Origin: Actinophytocola sp.
GTDB lineage: Bacteria > Actinomycetota > Actinomycetes > Mycobacteriales > Pseudonocardiaceae
Assembly: GCA_009377475.1 (NCBI GenBank)
Contig: WHTY01000044.1
Location: 1-37,388 of the forward strand
DNA length: 37,388 nucleotides
Direction of reading: 5' to 3'
The position numbers and the translations under genes were made by a program. Positions 1-9,015 of the stretch are shown one piece after another. The notes under the pieces were generated by a model that did not search any database, was not told the DNA's origin, and saw only the letters and a program-made list of their open reading frames with translations. Numbering within the stretch: the stretch's first letter is position 1; each line of letters begins with the position of its first letter.

Positions 1-953
1 ATGATCACGAGCTTGGGGGACAGCGGCTTGCCGGTGTTCCACGCGGGGCACTGGCTCTGGCAGCGCCCGCACTCGGTGCAGGTGGCGAAGTCGAGCATGC
101 CCTTCCAGGTGAAGTCCTCGACCTTGCCGCGACCGAAGATGTCGTCCTCGTCGGGGTCTTCGAAGTCGATCGGCTTGCCGCCGGACTCCATCGGCAGCAG
201 CGGGCCGAGCCCCTTGGGCATCCGCTTGGCCGAGACGTTGATCGGCGCCACGAAGATGTGCAGGTGCTTGGAGTTCAGCACGATCACCAGGAACGCCAGC
301 ATCACGCCGATGTGCAGCAGCAGCCCGATGGTGTCCAGCACCTCGTTGGTGGCATCGCCGAGCGGGTCGAGCAGCGCGCCCACCGCATCCGAGACGTACG
401 CGCCCGACTCGTACGGCAGCGCCCCGGTGGCCGACGCGGCGCCCCGGTAGAAGAACAGCGTCCAGATCACGTTGAAGATCATGAACAGGATCAGCCATGC
501 CCCACCGGTGTGCGAGCCGTAGAAGCGCGAGCCGCGCTGCTGACGCTCCGGCGCCTGCCGGATGCGGATGATCGCGAAGGCGATCAGCGACGCCAGCACG
601 AGCAGCGCGATGGTGTCCTGCAAGAAGCCGAGCGCCGCCCAGCGGCCGATCAGCGGGATCGCGAAGTCATGGTCGAACAACGCGCCGTAGGCCTCGATGT
701 AGACGGTCAGCAGGAGGACGAATCCCCAGAAGGTGAAGAAGTGCGCCAGCCCGGGCAGCGACCACTTGAGCAGCCTGCGCTGGCCGAACACCTCGGTGAG
801 CTGGATCGCCAGCCGCTTGCCGAGGTCCTGGGAGCGGTCCGGCGCCGGCTGGCCGGAGTGGATCAGCGAATACAGCCACCAGGCGCGGCGGCCGGCGAAC
901 ACCACGGTCAGCGCGGTCAGCCCCAATCCGACAACCAGTCGCAGTATGTCCAT
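1..953 (-). CDS. (Fe-S)-binding membrane reductase, 5' part only
   Basis: The gene begins at the ATG at 953-951 and runs off the left edge, so about 317 N-terminal residues are visible. The N-terminal part has several hydrophobic helices and resembles a nitrate-reductase-gamma or heterodisulfide-reductase-like haem/quinone membrane domain. Near the edge is a 4Fe-4S motif with Cys292, Cys295, Cys298 and Cys302 (CTECGRCQSQCP), typical of a ferredoxin-like domain; in the family this is followed by CCG domains, which lie outside the window. The closest family I recognise is the Rv0338c-type iron-sulfur reductase, which also lies near dnaK in mycobacteria. It probably moves electrons between a quinone pool and a soluble partner. 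It is transcribed away from dnaK. Confidence 0.85.
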   Translation of the reverse strand, partial: MDILRLVVGLGLTALTVVFAGRRAWWLYSLIHSGQPAPDRSQDLGKRLAIQLTEVFGQRRLLKWSLPGLAHFFTFWGFVLLLTVYIEAYGALFDHDFAIPLIGRWAALGFLQDTIALLVLASLIAFAIIRIRQAPERQQRGSRFYGSHTGGAWLILFMIFNVIWTLFFYRGAASATGALPYESGAYVSDAVGALLDPLGDATNEVLDTIGLLLHIGVMLAFLVIVLNSKHLHIFVAPINVSAKRMPKGLGPLLPMESGGKPIDFEDPDEDDIFGRGKVEDFTWKGMLDFATCTECGRCQSQCPAWNTGKPLSPKLVI

Positions 954-1086
954 CGGCCCAACCACCTCCGGGGGCAGCGTAGACCGCGTGCTCGCCGGTC
1001 CCGGGAGCCGAGGTTCCTCTGAGTGACTCTGGTTACTCAGGAGTAGAGGTCGGGGTGAAGCCAGGGTCGGATGTCGGGGAAGCACC

Positions 1087-1112
1087 GGAACTCTGGGCGG
1101 TGGCCGGACGTT
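1087..1112 (+). promoter_or_regulatory. SigH/SigR-like promoter of dnaK operon
   Basis: GGAACT at 1087-1092, then 16 bases, then CGTT at 1109-1112. This fits the GGAAY-N16-18-CGTT pattern of actinobacterial SigH/SigR oxidative and heat-stress promoters. Transcription would start near 1119, just upstream of the HspR operator. Confidence 0.6.
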
Positions 1113-1126
1113 ATGCTGGCAGAAAG

Positions 1127-1147
1127 ATTGAGCGAAGCTCACTCAAG
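1127..1147 (+). promoter_or_regulatory. HAIR element (HspR operator) of dnaK operon
   Basis: ATTGAGC at 1127-1133, a 7-base spacer, then ACTCAAG at 1141-1147. The HAIR consensus is CTTGAGT-N7-ACTCAAG; the right arm is perfect and the left arm has two changes. HspR, the last gene of this operon, would bind here and repress the operon with DnaK as co-repressor. Confidence 0.85.
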
Positions 1148-1239
1148 TCTGTTCGTCGGATCCGAATCAGCCCGAACTGGGAGTCGGCCCGCACGGCAGG
1201 CTTGACCGGTACGCAGTCGACTTCGAAAGGGTTTACAGA

Positions 1240-3104
<1,865 letters not shown>

Positions 3105-3108
<4 letters not shown>

Positions 3109-3791
3109 GTGGCAACTACGACGAGGGCGAAACCGTCAGGCCGGAGGAGCCGGTAATCGTGCGGGACCGTCGCAAGATCGATCCCGAGACGGGTGAACTC
3201 CGCAGTGAGTCGATCGTCGAGGACGCCCCCCGACCCGAGGACGGCTCAGGGCCGCCCGCGGGCGGGGAGATCGTCGACGATGCGGTGGCACCGGCCTCGG
3301 ACGTCGAGAAGGAACTCGCGGAACGCACCGCTGACCTGCAACGCGTGCAGGCGGAGTACGCCAACTACCGCAAGCGCGTCGAGCGGGACAAGGTCGCCAA
3401 CACCACGGCGGCCAAGGCGTCCGTCGCCAACGAGCTGCTGCCGTTGCTCGACGACATCGAGCGCGCGGAGCAGCACGGCGATCTCAACGGTGCGTTCAAG
3501 GCGGTCGCGGACAAGCTGGTCGGGACGCTGCAGCGCACGGGGCTCGAGTCGTTCGGCAACGAAGGTGAGCCGTTCGACCCGAGCGTGCATGAGGCGGTGC
3601 AGCACAGCACGTCGCCGGACGTCTCGGAGCCGACGGTGACGACGGTGCTGCGGCGCGGGTACAAGTTCGGCGACCGAGTGCTGCGACCGGCGATGGTCGC
3701 GGTGACCGACCACGAACCCGAGCAGGGGGAACGCCCGGAGACGCTGGTGGACCCGGCCGACCCGGCCGAGCCGCCAGCCCGGAACAACTGA
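3105..3791 (+). CDS. grpE: Nucleotide exchange factor GrpE
   Basis: 228 residues, starting at a GTG that overlaps the dnaK stop by four bases, so the two are translationally coupled. The first ~60 residues are charged and probably disordered. A long coiled-coil helix follows (about 64-100, including [15 protein letters not shown]), then the beta-wing domain ending in the family signature [20 protein letters not shown]. GrpE dimers release ADP from DnaK and act as a thermosensor. The acidic, Pro-rich tail (about 205-228) is an actinobacterial extension. Confidence 0.98.
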
Positions 3792-3810
3792 CGAAAGGAG
3801 GAGACGTCCG

Positions 3811-4998
3811 GTGACCGCTCGAGAGTGGCTCGGCAAGGACTTCTACCGCGAGCTGGGCGTCTCCTCCGACGCGTCGACGGAGGAGATCAAGAAGGCGTAC
3901 CGAAAGCTGGCTCGGGAGAACCACCCCGACGCCAACCCGGACAACCCCGACGCCGAGAAGAAGTTCAAGGCGGTATCGGAGGCCTACGGCGTGCTGTCCG
4001 ACTCCGCCAAGCGCAAGGAGTACGACGAGGCGCGGGCGCTGTTCGGCGCCGGTGGCGCTGGCGGTCAGGGTGGCTTCGGCTTCCCCGGCGGTGGCGGCGC
4101 AGGCGGGTTCGACTTCGGCGACCTGTTCGGCGCGGGCGCGGGCGCGGGTGGCCAGGCTGGCGGCATGGGCGGCCTCGGCGACATCCTCGGTGGGCTGTTC
4201 GGCAGGCGCGGGGCGGCCGGTGCCGGTGCGACAACCGCGCAGCGCGGCTCCGACGTCGAGACCGACATCCGCATCGACTTCGCCGAGGCGGTCAAGGGCG
4301 CGACCCTGCCGCTACGGCTTTCCAGTCCCGCGACGTGCGGGAGCTGCGCCGGGTCAGGCGCCAAGCCGGGTACGACGCCGCGCGCGTGTCCGACCTGCGG
4401 CGGCGCCGGGCTGATCAACTCGAGCCAGGGCACGTTCGCGTTCTCCGAGCCGTGCCGCGACTGCCGTGGCAGGGGCGCGATCATCGACAACCCGTGCCCA
4501 GAGTGCGGCGGCGACGGCGTCTCCACCCGTACCCGCACGATGACCGTCCGGATTCCGCCTGGCGTCGACAACGATCAGCGCATCCGGCTCGCCGGACAGG
4601 GCGAGCCAGGCAGGGGCGGCGCGACGGCGGGCGACCTGTACGTGCGGGTGCATGTCACGCCGCACCCGATCTTCGGGCGGTCCGGCAACAACCTGACGAT
4701 CACCGTGCCGGTGGAGTTCACCGAACTCGCCCTCGGCGCGACGATCGCCGTGCCGACGCTCGACGGCAAGGTGTCGCTGAAGGTGCCAGCCGGGACCAAC
4801 AGCGGCAAGGTGCTGCGGGTGCGCGGCAAGGGCATCGCGAAGCGGGAAGGCACGACCGGCGACCTGCTGGTGACGTTGCAGGTCACGGTGCCCTCCGGCT
4901 TGCCAGACGAGGCCGAGACGGCGTTGCGCGAGTACGCCGAGAAGATCAAGAAGCACGACCCGCGGCCGGAGATCACCAAGTTGCTGAAGGAGCGATGA
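3811..4998 (+). CDS. dnaJ: Co-chaperone DnaJ (type I, DnaJ1)
   Basis: 395 residues. The GTG start is preceded by a strong ribosome-binding site (AAAGGAGG around 3794). The J domain covers residues 10-72 with the DnaK-stimulating HPD at 38-40. A Gly/Phe-rich linker covers about 75-140. The zinc domain (about 176-236) has all four CxxCxGxG repeats: [24 protein letters not shown] and CPECGGDG. The C-terminal substrate-binding beta domains complete the protein. It delivers unfolded clients to DnaK and triggers ATP hydrolysis. The stop overlaps the hspR start region. Confidence 0.98.
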   Translation: MTAREWLGKDFYRELGVSSDASTEEIKKAYRKLARENHPDANPDNPDAEKKFKAVSEAYGVLSDSAKRKEYDEARALFGAGGAGGQGGFGFPGGGGAGGFDFGDLFGAGAGAGGQAGGMGGLGDILGGLFGRRGAAGAGATTAQRGSDVETDIRIDFAEAVKGATLPLRLSSPATCGSCAGSGAKPGTTPRACPTCGGAGLINSSQGTFAFSEPCRDCRGRGAIIDNPCPECGGDGVSTRTRTMTVRIPPGVDNDQRIRLAGQGEPGRGGATAGDLYVRVHVTPHPIFGRSGNNLTITVPVEFTELALGATIAVPTLDGKVSLKVPAGTNSGKVLRVRGKGIAKREGTTGDLLVTLQVTVPSGLPDEAETALREYAEKIKKHDPRPEITKLLKER

Positions 4999-5450
4999 TG
5001 TCGCTGCGCTTCCCTCAGGGTTTCGGCGGTCTGCCCCACGGGGCGGACGAGACCACGCCGGTGTTCGTGATCTCCGTTGCGGCGGAGCTGTCCGGGTTGC
5101 ACGCGCAGACGTTGCGGACGTACGACCGGATGGGGCTGGTCTCGCCTGGTCGGACGACCGGTGGCGGTCGTCGTTACTCGATGCGCGACATCGCGCTGCT
5201 CCGCGAGGTGCAGCGGCTGTCGCAGGAGGCTGGCGTCAACCTCGCTGGCATCAAGCGGATCATCGAGCTGGAGAGCGAGGTCGACGCGCTGCGCTCGAAG
5301 GTGGCGGAGCTGACGGAGGAGCTGGCGGCGGCGTACGCGGCCGCCGAGCAGGCCGCCGCAGCCGTGCACGCGTCGTACCGCAAGGAGCTCGTCCCGATGC
5401 GCCAGGAGACGGCGCTGGTCGTCTGGCGCCCCAACCGCCGCCGCTTCTAG
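4998..5450 (+). CDS. hspR: Heat-shock repressor HspR (MerR family)
   Basis: 150 residues from the ATG at 4998; an adjacent ATG at 4995 is possible, but AAGGAG at 4987-4992 is better spaced for 4998. It has a MerR-type winged helix: VISVAAELSGLHAQTLRTYD at about 23-42, then the wing with TGGGRRYS. A coiled-coil helix for dimerisation follows (about 88-125). The tail ALVVWRPNRRRF is the hydrophobic C-terminus that in HspR proteins is linked to DnaK-dependent repression. It would bind the HAIR sites at 1127-1147 and 12096-12116, closing a feedback loop on dnaK and clpB. Confidence 0.97.
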   Translation: MSLRFPQGFGGLPHGADETTPVFVISVAAELSGLHAQTLRTYDRMGLVSPGRTTGGGRRYSMRDIALLREVQRLSQEAGVNLAGIKRIIELESEVDALRSKVAELTEELAAAYAAAEQAAAAVHASYRKELVPMRQETALVVWRPNRRRF

Positions 5451-5486
5451 CGCCGGGACGCGGCTGGCGGCGGCGCGTCGGTTGTC

Positions 5487-5591
5487 GCCGTGTTCCCCGT
5501 TCACGTCGCCGTGTCCTGCACTCTCGACGCCGTATTCGGCGCTCCGGACGTTGTGTGTGACGTTCGGGACGGTGCGCACGGAACGCACCGA
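5487..5591 (+). repeat. Type B array: five units at exact 21-bp spacing
   Basis: Units start at 5487, 5508, 5529, 5550 and 5571, every 21 bases. The first units read GCCGTGTTCCCCGTTC, GCCGTGTCCTGCACTC and GCCGTATTCGGCGCTC; the last two are more diverged. The array begins 36 bases after the hspR stop. Short open frames across it look like a by-product of the 21-base (7-codon) period. The remaining bases to 5721 show no gene that I can support. Confidence 0.7.
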
Positions 5592-5721
5592 TCCGCTCGC
5601 ACTTGCCGAAGTCGCAGCCACGCGACCGCCTCATGCAATATGGTCAACGTCCGGTGGGATCACGACCTACAACTGGGGCGAGCTGGATCGACAAGCTCCG
5701 ACCTAATGGGAAGGCGCCGAT

Positions 5722-6348
5722 GTGCCGACTCTGCGAGTATTCGCCGTCGCCGCCGCTACTTCGGTCGCGCTGAGTTCCTGTACGGGCCCGAAACCACTGA
5801 TCATCCCCGGCGACACGTCCGATTCCGTCAACGGATGGACATGTCTCAAATCGCAACCAGGAAATCCGACCGTCTCGATACCCGTACATGGGGTGAAATC
5901 GGTTGGCGACAGCACCGTCACCATTACGGACATCGAACTTGTTGGTGCCAACAAGGCGCGATTCATGGGCGCGGAGATCGCGCCATGGTCGTCCGACGAT
6001 GCCGACGTTGTCCCTAATACCGCGGTCGGCGGCCCGTACCCGCCGGACCCAACTGACCCGAAACTGGCATGGGAAAACGGGCAGCCCGCAACGGAAGCTG
6101 CACTCGCGCCCGGGACGACGTGGACGTTGTCCGTGGGAATCAAGCCCGAAGGACCGGTGAGCACCTTCAAGTGGATCGAGGTCAAATACGTCGACGCTGA
6201 CGGTGACCGCTACGAGTCACACACGGCGGAAGCGTTCATGGTTCGAGCTGACTGCTTTGACGACCACGAATGGCCCGAGAGCTACGACTGGCGCGCTGCC
6301 CACGCGACCAGCCACGCACCGAACCCGCGCCGTGGCAACCGGAGTTGA
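5722..6348 (+). CDS. Predicted lipoprotein, unknown function
   Basis: 208 residues from a GTG at 5722, with a GGGAAGG ribosome-binding site about 8 bases upstream. The N-terminus is a short hydrophobic signal sequence followed by LSSC, a lipobox with Cys20 as the lipidated residue. The mature part (GPKPLIIPGDTS onwards) looks beta-rich, has few Cys residues and no motif I recognise; it could be a small Ig-like extracytoplasmic domain. The base composition looks less GC-biased at third codon positions than in neighbouring genes, and no operon partner is visible. Both could mean recent acquisition. The stop lies inside the left arm of the inverted repeat at 6342-6430. The reading frame is well supported, the function is unknown. 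Confidence 0.75.
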   Translation: MPTLRVFAVAAATSVALSSCTGPKPLIIPGDTSDSVNGWTCLKSQPGNPTVSIPVHGVKSVGDSTVTITDIELVGANKARFMGAEIAPWSSDDADVVPNTAVGGPYPPDPTDPKLAWENGQPATEAALAPGTTWTLSVGIKPEGPVSTFKWIEVKYVDADGDRYESHTAEAFMVRADCFDDHEWPESYDWRAAHATSHAPNPRRGNRS

Positions 6349-6430
6349 TCAACTACCTGCGCCGCACGACCATGTCACGCCCGTTTCGCCCGATTCTCGT
6401 GGTCACAACCCGCAGGTAGTTGATCAACTC
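6342..6430. repeat. Perfect 20-bp inverted repeat with palindromic ends
   Basis: Left arm GAGTTGATCAACTACCTGCG at 6342-6361; the right arm at 6411-6430 is its exact reverse complement; 49 bases lie between. Each arm contains the 12-base palindrome AGTTGATCAACT (6343-6354 and 6418-6429). It lies between two convergent genes and could be a two-way terminator, a paired operator or a small MITE-like element. Confidence 0.75.
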
Positions 6431-6449
6431 GGCGGGGGAAGGAGGCGCT

Positions 6450-6525
6450 ACGAGGAACACGACGTCGGGAACGGGGGACACGGCGTCCTGGACGGTCAAC
6501 TCGGCGCGAGCGGGGGACACGGCGC
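6450..6525 (-). repeat. Type B array downstream of flavohaemoglobin 1
   Basis: Same unit family as 5487-5591 but read on the minus strand, so it points away from the gene ending at 6543. On the plus strand the aligned ACAC/ACTC cores fall at 6457, 6478, 6499 and 6517 (steps of 21, 21 and 18). The array starts roughly 20 bases past that gene's stop. Confidence 0.65.
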
Positions 6526-6542
6526 GAAGGGCGCGCCGGGGG

Positions 6543-7721
6543 TCAGTCCGTCGTGAAGGAGTCGTAGGAGATCTGGTCGAAGGTGGTGCCGGTGACGAGC
6601 ATCCGCGACACCGTCGAGCGGATCATGCCGGGCGAGCCCGAGACCAGCACGTCGTGGTCACGCCACGCCCCGTGGCCGGTGACGACCTCCGCGAGCTGGC
6701 CCTTCTCACCGCCGTCGGCCGAGCCGTCCTCAGTGACCGGCACGACGGTCAGCCAGGAGTGCCGCTCGGCAAGCGCCCGCAGCTCACCGAGGTAGTACAG
6801 GTCGTCCACCTTGCGGCCGCCGAAGAACATCGTCACGTACGGCCGGGTGTCCCTGCCGCTGAGCTCGTCGATCACGCCGAGCAGCGGCGCGATGCCAGTA
6901 CCGCCGCCGACGAGCAGCAGATCGCGGTCGGCCTTCGGGTTGGACCACAGGTTGCCCAGCGGCGCGCCGACCCGCCAGACGTCGCCCAATCGGGTGTGCC
7001 CGACCAGCGCGCGGCTCACCCAGCCGCCGTCGACCGCGCGGACGTGGAAGTCCATCGTGCCGTCCTCGCGCGGCGCGTTGGCCGGGGACAGGTACCGCCA
7101 CAGCCGGGGCCGCTGCGGGCATTCCACGCTCACGTACTGGCCGGTGTAGAACGGGACGTTCCGGTCAGACTGGACCCGGACCAGCGCCGTTTCCCAGTCG
7201 AGCCGCGTGTGGCCGACAACCTCCGCGTTCCACCAGGCGGGTCCGTCGTCGGCCGCGGAGCCCTCCTGCATGGCGCCCGCGATGATCGCGAAGGCGTCCG
7301 CCCAGGCGCGTTCGACCTCCTCGGTCCAGTCGTCGCCCGCGTAGTGCCGCAACGCGCCGAGCAACGCCGTCCCGACCGACTCGTAGTGCTTGGTGACGAC
7401 GCCGAACTTGCGGTGGTCGCGACCGAGTTGCCGCAGGAACGGCGTCAGCTCCTGCGGCCGGTCCACCATCTGCACGATGTGCACCAGCGCGCGCAACAGC
7501 CTGCTGCGCTGCACCTCCATATTCGCGGGGAACATGTCCCGCGTGTCGGGTGCGATGGCGAACAACAACGCGTAAAACTGGCGAGACACGCCTTCCGCGT
7601 TCGGCTCGATCTTGGCGAAGCTCTCCCTGATGATGCCGACAACCCGCTCCGCGTTGCGCTGGCGCGCGCTGCTAGAGCCCGATGGCTCCTCTGGCTCGTC
7701 GAGCACGGGGTTCACTGTCAT
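6543..7721 (-). CDS. Type II flavohaemoglobin-like protein 1 (Rv0385 type)
   Basis: 392 residues with the start at the ATG at 7721. A GTG at 7781 would add 20 residues, but the paralogue at 9016-10194 is also 392 residues and has no such extension. Residues ~20-150 are a globin domain with the proximal haem ligand His103 (GRDHRKFG) and a B10-like Tyr50. The E7 Gln of classical Hmp appears replaced, as in type II flavohaemoglobins. Residues ~155-260 are an FAD-binding barrel (RLWRYLSPANAP) and ~265-392 an NAD(P)-binding domain (VGGGTGIAPL). It probably moves electrons from NAD(P)H through FAD to haem; the M. tuberculosis homologue is reported to act differently from NO dioxygenases. It is transcribed divergently from the PNPOx gene. 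Confidence 0.88.
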   Translation of the reverse strand: MTVNPVLDEPEEPSGSSSARQRNAERVVGIIRESFAKIEPNAEGVSRQFYALLFAIAPDTRDMFPANMEVQRSRLLRALVHIVQMVDRPQELTPFLRQLGRDHRKFGVVTKHYESVGTALLGALRHYAGDDWTEEVERAWADAFAIIAGAMQEGSAADDGPAWWNAEVVGHTRLDWETALVRVQSDRNVPFYTGQYVSVECPQRPRLWRYLSPANAPREDGTMDFHVRAVDGGWVSRALVGHTRLGDVWRVGAPLGNLWSNPKADRDLLLVGGGTGIAPLLGVIDELSGRDTRPYVTMFFGGRKVDDLYYLGELRALAERHSWLTVVPVTEDGSADGGEKGQLAEVVTGHGAWRDHDVLVSGSPGMIRSTVSRMLVTGTTFDQISYDSFTTD

Positions 7722-8049
7722 CTGTGCGAGGCTTCTCCACGATCGCAGGTAGTCGCGGGTATACGAGGTTGTGCTGACCACGACCCCGCTGGTTTATCAC
7801 CCAGTCGAGACTAACCCGATTCTGCATGAAAAAAAGGCACTGTGGTTCGGCCAACTGGTGCAAACTGCGTTCCGTACGAGGCTGACTTCCTGCTGTAACC
7901 GGCTTCTGCCGCTGCGTGGCGCTGCCAACACGAGGGGTGGGAATTGCCCCCCGGTCGTGTCAGACTTGGCGGTCGGCAGCACCCCGTCCCCACCCGTACC
8001 CCCGAGACTGTCTGGACCGCAGGTGAAACATTCGCTCCGGCTGGCACGC
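7722..8049. other. Divergent intergenic region, no gene
   Basis: 328 bases between the flavohaemoglobin 1 and PNPOx starts. It holds a seven-base A run near 7830 and a G-run/C-run hairpin (GGGGTGGGAATTGCCCC, about 7934-7950). A continuous open frame crosses it, but its codon use is unlike the genes, so I regard it as non-coding promoter DNA. Confidence 0.5.
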
Positions 8050-8988
8050 ATGTCCCGGATGGATCTGACCCCGAACCCGACCGACGACGTCCCCCCGGAG
8101 ACGCCGCCCACGCCGAAGCACCGGCGCGGCAAGCACGACGCCGGTGAGCGCGACGTCACGCCTCGCAACGGTGTCCGGCACAACGGCACGACGCCGAACG
8201 GGGAACACGGCGTCGTGAACGGGGGACACGACCGCCAGCCCGCACCGCAGCCGTCGGAGACCTGGACCGCGCCGCCCGTCGTCTGGCGCGCGGTACCGCC
8301 CGAACCGGAGGACCCCGCCACGGACACCGACACCGACCTGCCCGGCTCGGCTGGCGAGCACCTGCTGCAGGTCACCTACAGCAGCCGCACCCGCGCGGAG
8401 CGCTTCTACCGCGACCAGGTCTGCGACGCCCTCAACGACGAGATGATCGACTTCATCGACCGGATGGAGATGGCGTTCATCGCGACGTCGGACGCCAACG
8501 GCGAGGCGGACTGCTCACCGCGTTTCGGCCCGCCCGGGTTCATGCAGGTGCTCGACCGTGGCCACGTCGCCTACCCGGAGTACCGGGGCAACGGTGTCAT
8601 GGCCAGCCTCGGCAACATCAGCGAGAACCCGCACGTCGGCATCCTGCTGCTCGACTTCGTGCGGGATCGCATCGGCCTGCACATCAACGGCAGGGCGATG
8701 ATCGTGGACGACGACGCGATGCGTGCCGAGTTCGACGGCATCCCCGACGAGATCGAGCGGGGCAGGCAGCCGGAGCGGTGGGTCCTGGTCGAAGTCGACG
8801 AGGCGTACATCCATTGCCGCAAGCACATCCCACGCATGATCCACGCCGATTCCGACCAGGCGTGGGGCACCGACGACGTCAAACGCAAGGGTGGGGACTA
8901 CTTCGGCGTCCGCAAGGCACGCAAGGCGGAGCGCAAAGCGACCGAACAGCCGTCACCGGAGTATGAGCTCAGCGCGCGACGTCGCTAA
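8050..8988 (+). CDS. PNPOx-family FMN/F420 flavoprotein
   Basis: 312 residues if the ATG at 8050 is used. ATG 8059 and GTG 8215 are alternatives, and none has a clear ribosome-binding site. The conserved domain starts only around residue 105 (LLQVTYSSRTRAERFY) and is a split-barrel pyridoxamine-phosphate-oxidase-like fold: FIDRMEMAFIATSDANGEAD, then SLGNISENPHVGILLLDF. Such proteins bind FMN or F420 and usually reduce small molecules; the substrate is unknown. The first ~100 residues are Pro/Asp-rich low complexity, and part of them (8195-8232) is encoded by a type B repeat. The gene sits between two flavohaemoglobin paralogues, which suggests a shared redox or detoxification role. Confidence 0.8.
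   Translation: MSRMDLTPNPTDDVPPETPPTPKHRRGKHDAGERDVTPRNGVRHNGTTPNGEHGVVNGGHDRQPAPQPSETWTAPPVVWRAVPPEPEDPATDTDTDLPGSAGEHLLQVTYSSRTRAERFYRDQVCDALNDEMIDFIDRMEMAFIATSDANGEADCSPRFGPPGFMQVLDRGHVAYPEYRGNGVMASLGNISENPHVGILLLDFVRDRIGLHINGRAMIVDDDAMRAEFDGIPDEIERGRQPERWVLVEVDEAYIHCRKHIPRMIHADSDQAWGTDDVKRKGGDYFGVRKARKAERKATEQPSPEYELSARRR
8195..8232 (-). repeat. Type B repeat units inside the PNPOx reading frame
   Basis: Two clear units, with ACAC cores at 8205 and 8226 (21 apart), match the intergenic arrays at 5487 and 6450. In the PNPOx frame they encode NGEHGVVNGGHD. Either the repeat has been absorbed into the gene or the true start is downstream, for example GTG 8215. Confidence 0.55.
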
Positions 8989-9015
8989 CGCGGCACGCCG
9001 GGAAGCCACCCGACC

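Noticed and set aside
1019..1040. A second HspR-like site, CTGAGT-N10-ACTCAG
   Set aside because: The spacer is 10 instead of 7 and the arms lack the conserved TT; it is more likely a different or chance inverted repeat.
5482..5706. Small reading frames across the array after hspR
   Set aside because: They are by-products of the type B repeat, with no ribosome-binding site or recognisable domain.
7771..8049. N-terminal extension of the PNPOx gene
   Set aside because: Codon positions lack the GC bias of real genes and the translated segment looks random.
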